31,821 nucleotides of DNA from Gnetum montanum (GCA_015680685.1 MNCI01020931.1:577907-609727); one strand, 5' to 3'; shown: positions 19,457-31,744, numbered from the stretch's first letter. Numbers and translations: made by a program. The notes: a model not told the origin generated them from the sequence alone.

Positions 19457-20338
19457 TAATGAGCAATAAGTATCCCATACACCCAACCATATAAATGACC
19501 ATGCGTGTATGTGCAATTTGGTTGAATTTTGTGGAACCTTGGGTAATTAATGCCTTAGATAATTAGGTTTTATTTTTGCTTATCATTATCTTCCCAATTT
19601 TTAGTTACATTAACTTAATTGGTATGGCTAAGTATGATTGAGACATGAGATGTTTATATTTTTGTTATTACTTTTTATCATTAAAAGCATTAAAAGAATG
19701 AAGTGATTAAAATATTAATCTAATAAAATGATTAAAATATTGAATTCTAACTAACTCTAGAATTAAGGGAATCTAAGCTATCCTAAACATAGAGCATCTA
19801 TTTCCACTTTTCTATACACATCCTAAACCTATACTAATGCTACTGGGTTACAAAGTGTTTATTGCTAGGCATACCAAGTATTCATTACTGGGATTACTAA
19901 GCATTAGTATATTATGCTTGAAGCAGACATACTCATGTTTCTAAGGAATAAAATATTAAATTCCTAAGTGTAGGAACGTAAAGTGCTTGAAATTAAACTA
20001 AGTACTAATCCAAGTGCTACAAGATAATAATAAAAAATGAAACTCGATTTTATTGCCATCATGTAGAAATGTTCAAGTACAGCTTGCACTTAAATAAAAC
20101 TTCATACAATCAATTCAATCCATGTTGTAGGCACAGAGAGGAAAATTTGACTAAGTCTTACAAAGAGAAATTGCAAGAGCTTCGCTATACTATTGACCAA
20201 ATGGTGCCTAAATGCAAATGGTATGCACATTTATATAAGCTTTGGACAACACAACATTGACACATATGTGCAAACACAACAAAGGATGCATCGATGGGGA
20301 TGCATTGATGTAGCTTCTTAACATATGATGATTTATCA
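19457..20338 (-). repeat. 3' LTR of the minus-strand element (882 bp)
   Basis: Aligned to 28880-29748 along its whole length. Its plus-strand left end reads TAATGAG (TGATGAG in the partner) and its right end TTTATCA (as in the partner). The minus-strand TATA is at 20229-20237. The U3 has GATGCATYGATG-type repeats (about 20285-20312). Confidence 0.92.
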
Positions 20339-20372
20339 TACCCCCACGAGTGACTAAAGATTCATCCTCGAG
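20339..20372 (-). other. Polypurine tract and CTCGAG motif of the minus-strand element
   Basis: Read on the minus strand, CTCGAGGATGA precedes a GTGGGGGTA tract that abuts the 3' LTR. It is homologous to 17934-17967. Confidence 0.7.
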
Positions 20373-20819
20373 TAACAAAATTAAGATCAAGTTGTTTACA
20401 AAATTTTAGGGAAGTATGGGACTTAACAATAGACTCGTTGCTCTAAGTGCTATGTTGCATCATTATTCATGTGGTTATAAAATACTGTACATTTACAAAA
20501 AAGTTTTAGACTTATTGCAAAATTGGTGGCTGGTGGTTGGATAGATATGGAGTGAGATGAAGTCTTGACACTATGCCTAAAGGTGGAGGTTCTTATTGCA
20601 TAGAGGGTTATTCATCATGTCCTTGTCTTGCTTGTGGTTTGGGTTTCCCTATTATTACTTTTGAAACTTTGAAGGCATTTAGGAGTGCCTTTATTTTTCC
20701 TTCTTGCTCCTTGAATCATAGATTATCTAGGTGGCTTCACCTAGATGAGTTGGTGTTGGTATATCCCATGGGCAAGGCAATCTTAAAAACATGTCTTTTA
20801 GATTGACAAATTAGGATAC

Positions 20820-23340
20820 AAACTATTTACATTCAAGATGAGGTTTTGTAGTTCTTGGTAGTCGTTCATTCTTCTGGCTAGGTTCTCAGTAATGAATCTC
20901 TAATCTATAAATTTTGTCTTGAGAACTCCAAGTTCCACATTGACCACTTCTAAATTTATTTTGTCTCTTTGTAGAGATTGAATTCTATCTTATAGAAGAG
21001 GTAGGATCTTGCCACTTGCTTCTCTAATTTGAATCTTAGCCTCCTTGTTGTTAGCATTGCCAAGTTTGCATAACAAAGGTTGGCTAACTCCATGTACTTT
21101 ATCACCTCTTTGATTTGCAACTCATTTAGGTAGATCTTAGCTTGATTATAAGCATTAAGACCATTGAAAATGGGTTGTCATACATCAAATCTTTGCTAGA
21201 GTTGCTAAAGGACTTTTGTTAATTTAGCCATCACCAATTTGATTTATTTCTCATTAATCTCCTTGAGCATTCTAACCTAGTCCCTATAGTAATTATTCAT
21301 TCTCTTATCTTTTAGGGCCTTATTCTTCTAAGTGACAATCTCAATGGTGGTCTTTTAACAAAGGATACAAACCTCCTCCATCAAGAGATTTCTATATTTT
21401 GCAACTATCCTCCTCACATATTAGTTTAACTTAGCAAGTTGTTCTTGCTACTAACAAATGTATTCAACCATTTAGTCCTTTTATTGTTCATCATTATGTA
21501 GGCAATGATTCTCTTGGGTTAGCCTAAGATTTTCCTTATGAACATGTTGAAGGTCACAACTAGAAGAATTTATCATTACTTCTGATAGTGATGCATCAAA
21601 GATCACCATCTATTTTGCATTCTCAATCTCTTGGAATATTTGTTGAAGTCATTGAAAAGATTCATCTCTTGTAAGCTTCAACATAAGTATGTGGGGGGAG
21701 GGTGGGGTGGGTGTGTGTGTTTGACAAGTGGGCTAAAAGTCCACAACCACAACTATCAACTATTGATTGTTAATGATGGCCTTCTCAAGTTGTGCATTGG
21801 TGATGAGTAACTTGCCCCTTGTCTCTAGTAGTTATGAGTGGGTAGCTGAAATGTCTTTTCAAAGATTGAAGATCTCTAGAATTGGTTTTCTAGCTCCAAC
21901 TAGTTACTCCAACACTTCTTTGTACTATGCTACACTCATGTCCTTGCTCTTGACTCTTATAGACATTTGGACATCTACCATGGAATCAACATCACAAATA
22001 GATGCTGTAGGAGCACTTAAGGCTTCCCTAATTCTATTGGCCATCACCTCTATTGTAGTCTCTTAGCCCTTGTGTGGCATGACTAATACTATCACTCCTT
22101 CTTCTCTAGCATAGTAGAGAACGTTATTGTGTTCCTAAAGATTTTGGGGAATGATTTTCCTACATTAAACATAAAGACTTCTTTGATATTAGGATTGGTA
22201 TGAATAGGAGACTAGTTTCTTCATGAGGATAATAGCAAGGCCATTTCATCTACTAACTTGTTTATGATCCTTATGACCTTGTTAAGATGGCTCATGGCTA
22301 GATGATACATGGAAGGTTCACCACCATCTCTAAAGGCTTGTTGTTGCAACTATTTTTCCCTAAGCTTCCTTATGTATTTAGTATCTAATATCATTTTAGG
22401 TGTTATTTTCAATATTGTAGATGGTGGTGGAGGTGGCAGATCATCTCCTACCATGATGCAACAGGAACCTTGTAGGCAACATCATTGGCATAGTGGGCTA
22501 TGCATTTCTTTTTGAAAATTTAATAAATTAAGTAGAGAAACATGAGTGTCTTTCTATCCTTCTCATTTTCCTAGAACCATTTTTTGATCTTTAGGAAGAT
22601 GAGATGGATAATATTGACTTGGAATTTTTTGTTTAGAGCTATGCATGCCTTGGTGGAAAAGGTAGTTACCTTGCTTAGCCTCACCATGGAATTGAGGTGA
22701 TAAGACATGATCTTAAAGTAGTCTTACTTTACCTTTTTTAGGGAACCATACTCCTTACAGTCCATTCCATAGCACCATTGAATCCATTCTTTATTTACCT
22801 TAGGGTTTACTTGCATTGAAATCTCTATTAGCGTTGCCCTAATATTTGGCAATTTGAGGGCCTCTACAATACTCTCAATTGAGTAGGAAATGGTAATGTC
22901 CTTGATCTTGATAGTTGCATCTCCTTGTCAGTTATCCTAGAATAGGGAGGCCTCTCCCATGTACCATTCTTTACTAGTGTGGAGAAAAAGGACCATAGTA
23001 GAGGCCCTTGTAGCTATGTTTTCATCTCTTCAAAGCTAACTCCAAGAAAGATCCAAAGTTCAATTCCTAAAGGATTTAGCTCTAAACTTCTTAGCTGTAG
23101 ATCTTCTCTAGGCAGATCTTAGTGAGTGTGACCTCTAGATTAGATTGTAGCCTTCAAACCTCATCTTGTTTGGATTATCCTATTTCAATTGTGGGGCTTT
23201 GATGAATAGAGTCCACATTTGGCTCCTCATGCAAGGACCCAGTAGCATGGGTTTCCTCAATAGCTTGCTCTTGGGGTTGTTGTTGTTATTGCTCCCTTCC
23301 TTCACGAGGTTTTTTTGCTTAGGATTGTCATGACCCTCCT
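20820..23340 (-). pseudogene. Accessory (third) ORF of the minus-strand element, decayed
   Basis: Read on the minus strand it lies between pol and the 3' LTR, the place where Athila elements carry an env-like ORF. The N-terminal part (about 23340-23190) is Gln/Glu-rich (QQQPQEQAIEETHATGSLHE). A middle domain at 22978-22451 stays in one frame over 176 codons with only six stops (ATIKIKDITISYSIESIVEA, LKLPNIRATL, KACIALNKKFQVNIIHLIFL). The C-terminal part (about 22066-20830) gives heptad-like, Leu/Glu/Lys-rich stretches in several shifted frames (LLITNAQLEKAI, INLEVVNVELGVLKTKFI), suggesting a coiled coil. The middle domain aligns without gaps to parts of the intact 401-aa protein at 5599-6804. 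No clear transmembrane segment was seen, so it is not obviously an envelope protein. The function is unknown. Confidence 0.6.
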
Positions 23341-24690
23341 ACCTACAATTCTTGCTTTAGTGCCATATATTATTACAAACATAATCCTAAATCAATTATT
23401 TGGATATAATGTTCTTTAGCTTTGATACCTTTCCACTACTTAATCAGGTTAATGTTTGTTGGTCAAAAGTTAAAATTTTATCATTAAGTCCTTATTTAGT
23501 GATCATAGACATATGAGAATATTTTATTATTATTTTATTCCCATTTCAATAGTGGTTGATTATTGGTATTAATTCTTGGGATCATTATTTTAATACCTTG
23601 TTTGTGGGGTGTTAGAAAAATTTCCAAAAAATTTTCTATCAAAGTCTAGCATTTGTTTCCCTTACAACATAAATTATACCTCTAGAAGCTTGAGGATAAA
23701 AAAAATAGGTGAAAATAAATAAGTGGTAAGACAGTTATGACTCGTAGAAGGCTTTGGGCCCTAAAAAATTATAAAAAATCCTCTTATGTTTAAAGAAAAA
23801 TGTAAAAAATAAGCTAAGTATAATGTGCATTTATAGTATTTTTGCACTGAATCGACGTATTCAACTATGTTAATAAGGCTACATCAACACATCCATTTGA
23901 AACATTTTTTAACTTTGAATATCAAGGAAATTTGAAAGAGTTTGGGATCAAAACAAGAACTAAATGAAAGCTAAAAATATGGGAAACCAAGATAATAATA
24001 TCTTATGAGGTTCTAGTTTAAGAATTAGAGTGAATCAAATAAATGAAATGAGTTAATAAGAGATGTTCCTTAAGCCAAATTAGCATAAAATTGGACAATA
24101 CAATTATCAAGGTTGTTTGAATTAAAATGAGATGATAGGTTATGGGGTTTAAACTAAAGGAAACCAAAAATTTTGCAAGTAAATCCTCCCCAAAGCAAGC
24201 TAATGCCTAATAGTGCCATTGCATATCCTTATCACAAGGAGTCCTTAGGCACCTTGGATGATGAATGGTTGTTCATGTTAAACACCAAATTGTTATGAGA
24301 GATTATTCTAGGATTATGTAATCTACAAATGTAAACTAATAGATGACCATGATATCGAGAAGTAAAGTGAGAAAATGGAATACTAGAATGGTTAGAGAGG
24401 GATTTGGATAGGAGAATCTGGATCATAGTTGCAAGATATCCTTTTATGAAATGTGTGATTAGGATGATCCCAATACTAGTCCATTCCAAGTCTAGATGAA
24501 GTTCATAATAATTGTAATGGCTTGGCATTGATGTATTCCTCCTTTCCTACCATCATGAATCAAAAATAATCATAGAGAATGATCACCACTTCTAGAAAAG
24601 AAGAAAAGAGAAGAAAGAAGTAGTTGGAGATTATTTAGAAGGAAATTTGAGCCTTACTTGAAAGGATCTAGTGATTGGATCTATTGTTGG
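23341..24690. other. Unassigned interior of the minus-strand element
   Basis: The integrase core should lie around here but is not recognisable. A 98-codon minus-strand ORF (24232-24528) shows no known domain. The stretch 23400-24180 is AT-rich and non-coding. It may be a leader to the accessory ORF, or replaced or inserted sequence. Confidence 0.4.
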
Positions 24691-24789
24691 AGCCTTTCCA
24701 TCCTAGTTGTTATTCCTCTATCTTGTTGATATCATTTTCATGAATGAAAAAAAATGGTTGGCATTCATAAAGATTGTAGGCTAGAAATA

Positions 24790-24930
24790 CCCTACAATTA
24801 GGATATTTATTACTATTCTTCTTCTTACATAGTGGCCCCCACAAGAGCCCTCATAAGCATCCTAGAGGACTCATAGTTACTAAATATTAGGTACACACCA
24901 TCGCACAAGGCCATCAACACAAATTTTGTA
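24790..24930 (-). pseudogene. Integrase zinc-domain remnant
   Basis: NLYKICVDGLVRWCVPNI and DAYEGSCGGHYVRRR match the matching region of the + element (LYKVCRNGFVRWCVPDI; DAHEGPYGDHYAGRR). Further downstream, pieces resembling the sequence before the integrase core are visible only to about 24650. Confidence 0.8.
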
Positions 24931-25189
24931 TAGGTTACCCTTATCTCTAGGTAGCATTTGACCTAGTAGAGGAACTGTTGTTTTCTCCTATGATCCCATT
25001 CTATAGGAATCTCTTGCGTAAGTAAATAAGAGAAAAATTCATCATACTAGCTTGAAATCCTTTGTGCTTAAGCTTCAATTGTCTTAGCAAAGAGAATCTT
25101 ATCTCAAAATTGATTAGACAAGGGCTGTTCATCAATCTTGTTATCTTGTCTTCATTGAGATAGATGATTGACAACTACATTCTTGGTTT

Positions 25190-25530
25190 TATTTTTTTTC
25201 CACCATTGTTAGATCAAACTCTTACAAGATCACCAACCACTATATAACATGGGGGCTTACTATGGGCTTGTTCATAGAAATAAATTGCACTATGATTAAT
25301 GTGTAAAAAAATGAGATATTCAAGCAAATAGTACTTGAATTTCTCAAGAGCATACACTACCACAATGAGTTCCTTTTTTGTAGTAATATAATTAAGTTGT
25401 GCTCCCACAATGATTTTTCTTGTACAATGAATATAGTATGGACATTTTTTGATCATCCATTTATGTAAGCACTAGTTTTAATGCATAACTGGATGCATCT
25501 ATCATGATATGAAAAGCTTGTACCAATCAG
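25190..25530 (-). pseudogene. RNase H remnant
   Basis: The open piece 25214-25456 reads KKCPYYIHCTRKIIVGAQLN, YITTKKELIVVVYALEKFKY and HINHSAI, homologous to 14280-14460. The upstream part (DASSYALK-like) is shifted. The catalytic HTDH box reads HINHS. Confidence 0.85.
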
Positions 25531-25559
25531 GGATGTGTAGAATTAGTGTTTCCATGATC

Positions 25560-26400
25560 TTTTGCTTTATGTACTAGAATGCTTGTTCACAATCCTTGGT
25601 CCATTTAAATGCTACATCCTTCTTAGTAATCTTAATTAGTGGCTTGGTGATTTTGGAGAAGTTTTCAATGAAATGCCTATAGAAATTACTCTATCTAAGG
25701 AATGACCTTATATCTTTGACTATTTGAGGTTTTCTATTGATTCCCTAGATAATCCTTATCTTTTTAGGATGAACCTTAATTCTTTTTTGTAAAATTTGAT
25801 ATTCCAAAAAAATGCCCTCTTGGACCATCAAATGGATTTTTTTCCAATTGAGCCACAAATTTATTTCTACACATCATTTCAATTCCTATTCTATATGGTC
25901 TAGTGATAATCAAAAGTAGCACCATAGATGGAGAAGTCATCCATGAAGACTTTCACACCACTACTAATTTGTTGCTAAAAGATACTAAGGACTAGGCATT
26001 GGAAGTTTGCAAGAGCATTGCATAGGCCAAAGGGCATCATTTTCTATGCAAAATCCCATCAAGGATTCGTGAACATTATTTTTTGTTTGGTTCTTTGGAG
26101 TGATTTGGATTTGATTGTAGCCATTAAACCCATCTAGGAAACCTAGGGTAGTCATGCCCTATAATAGTATTTAATACTTGGTCTACAAATGACAATGAAA
26201 AATGATCTTTAAAAGTGGCTATGTTCAACAATATGAAATATATACAGACTCTCCATTGCCGTCCTCTCTTAGGTATGATAACAAGCAAGCTTATCCACTT
26301 ACTATTTACCACTAGATAAATGAACCCAACTTTGAGAAGTTTCTCAACTTTCTTCAACAAGTTATTTAAGCTTTGGATTCAATCTTCTTTGTGGTTATCC
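25560..26400 (-). pseudogene. Reverse transcriptase remnant
   Basis: 26124-26360 reads WISLLVIIPKRGRQWRVCIY and ATFKDHFSLSFVDQVLNTI. After a frameshift follow FLDGFNGYN and the catalytic FMDDFSIYGATFDYH box near 25905-25955. The frame has many stops. Confidence 0.88.
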
Positions 26401-26925
26401 CTTAGGTTTGATAGTAGAGTCTATGTAGATCTAATGTTGGCATATGCATGGATATATTCTTGTTATTTCATGATATGACTAGACAAAACTATTGGCCATT
26501 TGTTGACTACTTTTAGTAACTTCTTCTTCTATTCTTTTGTGAGTTAGACATTTATAATTATTGGTTTACCATTGTTTGGAAAAACATATTCTAGAGATTT
26601 CAGTAATATTTTCAGTTCTAAGGGCTCCAATTCAGAAGTTTTTTGGGACTTCTAGCTCTCCCTAATCTACCTCTAATTTTTCTCTAGCCTTGACTTCAGA
26701 GAGTTGGCTCCAAATCTACTCCATCTCATATATCTTATCTATGTATGCACTTGTGAGGCTCTTTGATGGTTCCATGAATATTGTAGAATTGGAATAGTTA
26801 TCTATAGTCAACCACTAAATGTTTACCTATTTTGTGGCTGATGTGTACAAGCACCATTGAATGCTAGTGGTTTTGACACACATCTTGCATGTTGTAATAG
26901 ATGTGCTCTTGATTACCCATATTTT

Positions 26926-27315
26926 CTACATGCAATGGCACCTTGTGTCATTGTATATAATGCATGGAATTGTTTTCTTCTCTATCTTGTCAAATTTATT
27001 TTTCCTGAATATTTCTAAGAAAAGATCTCTAATTCTTAACTTAGCATTAATTGTACTCAACCAAGCCCTCCCCATAATGAATAAAACGTCCTCTTTATAA
27101 TTATTCACATGGATTACTAGAAAATTTGCTAGATATAACCATCTATTATGAGTGGTCAAAATGTCCTTCACTAATCCCAATGGAACAATGATGGTTTAGT
27201 TTGCAAGCTCTAATATGATATTACATTTCTTAAGTGGAGGCAAGTTCCATGTATTGTACATCTTTTGGAAAATTAAGTTCATGTGAGAACTTGAGTCTCA
27301 TAAAGCTTTTCAAGG
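26926..27315 (-). pseudogene. Aspartic protease remnant
   Basis: It reads NLIFQKMYNTWNLPPLKKCN, IIVPLGLVKDILTTHNRW, YLANFLVIHVNN and FIMGRAWLSTINAKLRIRD, matching the protease at 12425-12830. The active-site triad is DSS in place of D-x-G, and two in-frame stops are seen. The open piece is 26926-27180. Confidence 0.85.
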
Positions 27316-28650
27316 TTCATTTCCTATAATTTACAAATAAATTAGAGGACTTCTAGGATCAATTCTCTTCTTAGGAAGATGTTCTATCTTTATCTAGTCT
27401 ATGACTACATGAGTTAACTAGAAAATTTGTACATTTTAGAGTTTCTAGTTCAAAGGAATCTTGGTAACTATTCCTTGGGTAGTTTGATAGGAATGTGAAG
27501 CCATAGATGCCTACAATAGTTTGGGTGGACTGTTGGACTTGAAAAATGACCTTTTGAGACTTATGCTTAGAAATTCTTGAGCTTTGGTCCACCTATAAGT
27601 TTATTGCTCTTGTGGCAATGCACTACTAATGCTATGGAGGTATTTCTTCTTGCATAGGTATTTTACGTGTTCTAAGGAATAGTTTGAACTTCTACAAGTC
27701 ATTTTCTATGTTCTATAGGACACAAGCATGATGGAAGGCTTGTAATGATGCTACAAATTAGCACTCTAACTTTCCCCAAAAGTAGGGATGTTGTTCATAG
27801 TAAGTCATTTGGTCCAACTATTCATTTGATGCCTAGTGAAAATGTGAACTACCTCATGAGCATTGATCATACTTCTAATACCAAGCAATGGTTCATCATA
27901 GCCCATGTTCTAGCCATGTCTCCTATGATGTAGCCTGCTATGCCTTCTCTCTTGATGATACCTCTATTCATCTCGTTGTTGTCTATGTTTCCTCTTATCA
28001 TCTCCATGATGGGATCTTCTATCATATCCACCTTAATCATAATCATTTTCCCTTCAGTTTCAGTCATGTTTATTCTTGTTAGAGTTAGATAATGAAGTGG
28101 ATGGTGAAGACAGAGAATTAGAAGAGTTATGTTGACTTTCTCTCCTTCTCTTGTCCTTAGGTTATTTTCTTATTTGAAGACTTGAAGACCTTGGCCTTGA
28201 GGTCCCCTTGGCGATGGACCTAACTTTTCCCTTACCTTGGTTACTTACCAAGCTTAAACATACCCATTGATAAGTTGTATTATTCTAATTGAAGGAAGGA
28301 GGACCTTGGCATCAAGATTGCCTTGATGAATGTTTAGTGTCCTCCTTTTCTAACGATGATGTTAGCATGATTGACACCTTTTCACTTTGGAGTCTTCATG
28401 GTGGGTTTCCATGAGCTTATCATTTTGAAGTTAAGCCTTCATAGGTTGATAGTGCATGGAGAGATGATTTGTTAGCCCCAACTTTAGTAGTACTACCATG
28501 AACATGGAAGGAATAACATGATTAGGTGGGAACACAATGTTGGCCTCTATGTTTCTTCATCATAATTATTCATCCTAGTGAAGGACGAAGGTGAAGTCTA
28601 GATAATAAGGATCTAGATGAGTTTAAACAACTTTAAGCTATTAAGGCACT
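27316..28650 (-). pseudogene. gag and gag-protease linker remnants
   Basis: At 28430-28650 DFTFVLH, DE, RNIEANIVFPPNH and IPSMF match the gag N-terminal segment at 9920-10045. The rest to 27316 is broken into short pieces, including a Ser/Arg-rich part near 28090-28160 that parallels the Ser/Pro region of the other gag. No zinc knuckle could be found. Confidence 0.65.
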
Positions 28651-28860
28651 TCATTTGCATTTATCCTTGTTCTATTGTGTTGTCTTGTAGAACCATCAGT
28701 AGGTGGGGAATCAGCCCTACAAGAAGAATATATCTTTTAGTTTATTTTTATAGTTTGTCTTGAATAAAATATTATTATATTTTCTAATGATGGTTTGTTA
28801 TGTTTCTACAATGATCCTATGTGATTAAATTATCTAAAACACCTAGTGCACCACAAAGCA

Positions 28861-28878
28861 TCCCTAGTAATGGTGCTA
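28861..28878 (-). other. Primer binding site of the minus-strand element, mutated
   Basis: The minus strand reads TAGCACCATTACTAGGGA, the Asp-type PBS with several transition changes. It begins one base (T) after the LTR, as in the + element. Confidence 0.75.
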
Positions 28879-28879
28879 A

Positions 28880-29748
28880 TGATGAGCAACGAGTGTCCCC
28901 TATTTCCAACCATATGAATCACAAAGCATGTATGCACAATCTAGTCAAATTCCATGGAACCTTGGGCAACTAATGCCTTAGATAATTAGGTCTAATGTTT
29001 GCTTGTCATTGTCTTCCCAATTTTCACTTGTGTTAACTTAATTGGTGTGGTTAAGTGTGACTGAGACATAAGATATTTATATTTTTTATTATTTTTTATT
29101 ATTAAAGCATCAAAAATAGTGAAGGGATTAAAATATTAAACTAATAAAATAATTAAATTATTAAATTTTAAATAACTATGAAATTAAAGGAAATCTAAGC
29201 TATCCTAAACATATAGCATCCATTCCTACTTTTTGAACACATCTTAAATCTAATGTTGTTGGGATACCAAGTGTTTACTACTAGGTGTATGAAGTGTTCA
29301 CTAATAGGATTACCAAGTGTTAGTATATTATGCTCAAAGTGGTTATACTCACATTGCTATGGAAAAAAAAATTAAATTTCTAAGTGTAGAAAAGTAAAGT
29401 GCTTGAATGAAGACTAAGTACTAATCCAAGTGTTGCAATGGAAAAAATAAATCTTAATTTTATTACTATTATGCATAAGTATCCAAGTACATCTTGCACT
29501 TGAATAAAATTCCATACAATCAATTGAATCCATACTACAGGCACTCATAGAGAAATTTGGCTAAATCCTATGAAGAGAAACTACAAGAGCTTCGCTATGC
29601 CATTGACCAAATGATGCTTAAATGTGGATGCTGTATGCATTTATATAGGCTTTGGGCAATAGAGCATTAATGCATTGAAGGATGTATTGACGATCATGCA
29701 TTGATGCAGATGCATTAACGTAATTACCTAACATATGATGATTTATCA
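28880..29748 (-). repeat. 5' LTR of the minus-strand element (869 bp)
   Basis: It begins TGATGAG and ends TTTATCA on the plus strand. Its U5 has internal ACCAAGTGTT/AAGTGTTCACTA repeats (about 29260-29320), homologous to those in the other LTRs. The minus-strand TATA is at 29639-29647. The U3 carries GATGCATTGATG-like repeats (about 29690-29715). Confidence 0.93.
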
Positions 29749-29753
29749 CACTC
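29749..29753. repeat. Target-site duplication CACTC, right copy
   Basis: This pairs with 19452-19456. Confidence 0.9.
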
Positions 29754-30689
29754 TAATACTTAGTATGTGTAATATTATATATGTGTAGTTGTTAGAGAAG
29801 ATCTAGTAATAGCTATATTACTTTCTTTCTTGTAAAAGTGATTGATAAAAAAGGCTAAAATTTTCCATACAAAATATAAATGAGCCAAAAGATAAAGATT
29901 TATCATAGAAATCCATTTTCCAAATCTTCCTACACATTGCTCACATCTCAAATTTTCTAACATAGAGGATACAAATTTTTCTTATGAAATGAATTGTTCT
30001 AATATTTCCATATGGAAATAAAGATACAAGGAAATAATATTAGGTTTCCAAATAGAGATAAATGTTATCTAACTTTAATAATAAGAAAGATGTAGTAAAA
30101 AAAAATTAGTAAAAGGTCCACATTCTTTCCATAAAATCTAAGAAAAATTCCTTTGATTATATGTATAGATCTAAATTTTTTTAATTTAAGGATCAAATTT
30201 TAATTTTTCATAAACCATAACAATATATTTAATATCTTTCATCAACACATTTGTTTAATTAAATGATTAGCTATAAGAAACATGTAAATTATGCAATAAT
30301 ACTATATTTGTTTAATAACACTTAGAATACAAAATTGTCTTCATATAACTCTTCGAACTTAAAATTAAGTAACATGCATTATTAAAATGTAATTAACCGA
30401 TTGATTTTATCAACAATAGAGTATAGAAAAATCACTGATATTTATATTACAATTAAATAATGAGAAACTAACATTCTAGATATCCCCTATTCCATTAGAC
30501 ATGTAGAAAGCTAAGAGAATACAAAAGAAGCTACATAAATGAAAATCAAGATTGAAATTCAAGGATTGAGTATTTAAAGGATGTTAAAGGTTAGTAGCAA
30601 AATAAGGTCTCTTTGACCTTGTTGTGACAAAAATTTCAGCTTCTTCGAAGTTAATTTGAGCCACCATGAATTATAGGAAAATCATAGTC
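29754..30689. other. AT-rich intergenic stretch
   Basis: No gene recognised. A 62-codon minus-strand ORF (29775-29963) has no domain. Confidence 0.4.
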
Positions 30690-31055
30690 TGCAATGCCAT
30701 GAGTCATGGTCTCTAATCGTAGGTCATGGTTAAGTTGTGCTATTATACGAAAACCTTACCATAGGTCATGATCTAACAAAAACAAATAGAAAATAAACTT
30801 TGTAAATACCACAAGCTGGCCATAAGTCATGGTCAAGTTGTGTGAATATTTTGGCCTGCATGGTACCTCCTTGTACTTTAAACTTGTCCTATGAGTGGAC
30901 TATTAGGTATGGAACTATTAAAAATATAGACCACATGTTATGGTAAGGTCGTGGTTGCTCACCATAGATTGTGGTAAGGTTGTATTTACTTGGAAATTCC
31001 TTTGTATTTACCATGAGTTGTGGTGAACTCATGGTAAAGTCATGATTCTACAGAA
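30690..31055. repeat. Cluster of degenerate TCATGGT / GTGGTAAGGT repeats
   Basis: At least eight variants of a core (YRTGGTNAAGTYRTG) occur, for example near 30701, 30723, 30763, 30819, 30938, 30970, 31018 and 31035, some on the opposite strand (ACCATAG, ACCATGA). Spacing is irregular, so this is a decayed minisatellite or repeat-derived region. Confidence 0.55.
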
Positions 31056-31705
31056 AATAAAGAACATCACCAAAAAAAAATTTTGAACATAGTTTGAGAA
31101 ACTTTAATGCTTTAAACTTAGAAATAAAGACTAGGAACGTGTTCTACAATCTTCAAACATGATAAGGCAAGCTTGAATTAGACAATAAACATGAATTGAA
31201 TCTTGAATTCAATTTATGTATGCAACATTACAAAACCACCATAAACATGCATAATCTCTTAAATCCATACTTAAATGATGTTAAATACCTTTAGAAACAT
31301 GCAAAAAATATAAGAAAATACTCTCACAAGCTAAAGAATCTTGAATAAGTACATGCAAAGAGATTTATGTTCTTTTATATCAAATTAACATGAAAGGATT
31401 AAAACCCATGAGCATGAACATGAAAATAAAGAGAAATTTGCTTGAACCTAAATGGGAAGTGAATTCCATGGATTAAAGCATAAAAACACTTCTAAATTCT
31501 TGAAATATTCACTAGAAACATTTGGAAACATACATTTAACTTCAAAAAATTGAGAGAACTTAAAATTGAAATGTGCATGTAAGAAACATATGAGAATGCA
31601 TAAACTTGTTAGAAACTATGAAAGAAAAGCCTATAAGAACATGGGAGAAGAACCCATGAGAAGGGATTCACTTCTCAAATTGAAAGAACTATGTTGTAAG
31701 AATGC
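31056..31705. other. AT-rich intergenic stretch
   Basis: No gene or element was recognised. ACATG-containing words recur without a clear period. Confidence 0.4.
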
Positions 31706-31744
31706 AAAAAAAAAAAAAAAAAAAAAAAAAAGGAAAAAAAGGAA
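31706..31744 (+). repeat. Poly-A and purine tract next to an N
   Basis: A run of 26 A (31706-31731) followed by GGAAAAAAAGGAA ends at the N at 31745. It could be the tail of a retroposed sequence or an assembly edge. Confidence 0.6.

Larger units (their letters stand above)
19457..29748 (-). mobile_element. Second complete, older Ty3/gypsy element (Athila/Tat-like), minus strand
   Basis: On the minus strand it has 5' LTR 29748-28880, PBS 28878-28861, gag remnants, PR (about 27315-26926), RT and RNase H (about 26400-25190), the integrase zinc domain (about 24930-24790), an accessory ORF (23340-20820), PPT and 3' LTR (20338-19457). CACTC flanks both ends. Protein blocks match those of the 8723-18639 element (for example the protease block LSTINA and RT FMDD), but decay is heavier. 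In the LTR stretch compared by eye about one base in seven differs, so it is probably the older insertion. The integrase core is not recognisable, and the sequence between 24690 and 23340 is unexplained. Confidence 0.92.

Noticed and set aside
21697-21722. G/T-rich run resembling a G-quadruplex or telomere-type repeat
   Set aside because: Short, single and inside the decayed accessory ORF; no TTTAGGG units.
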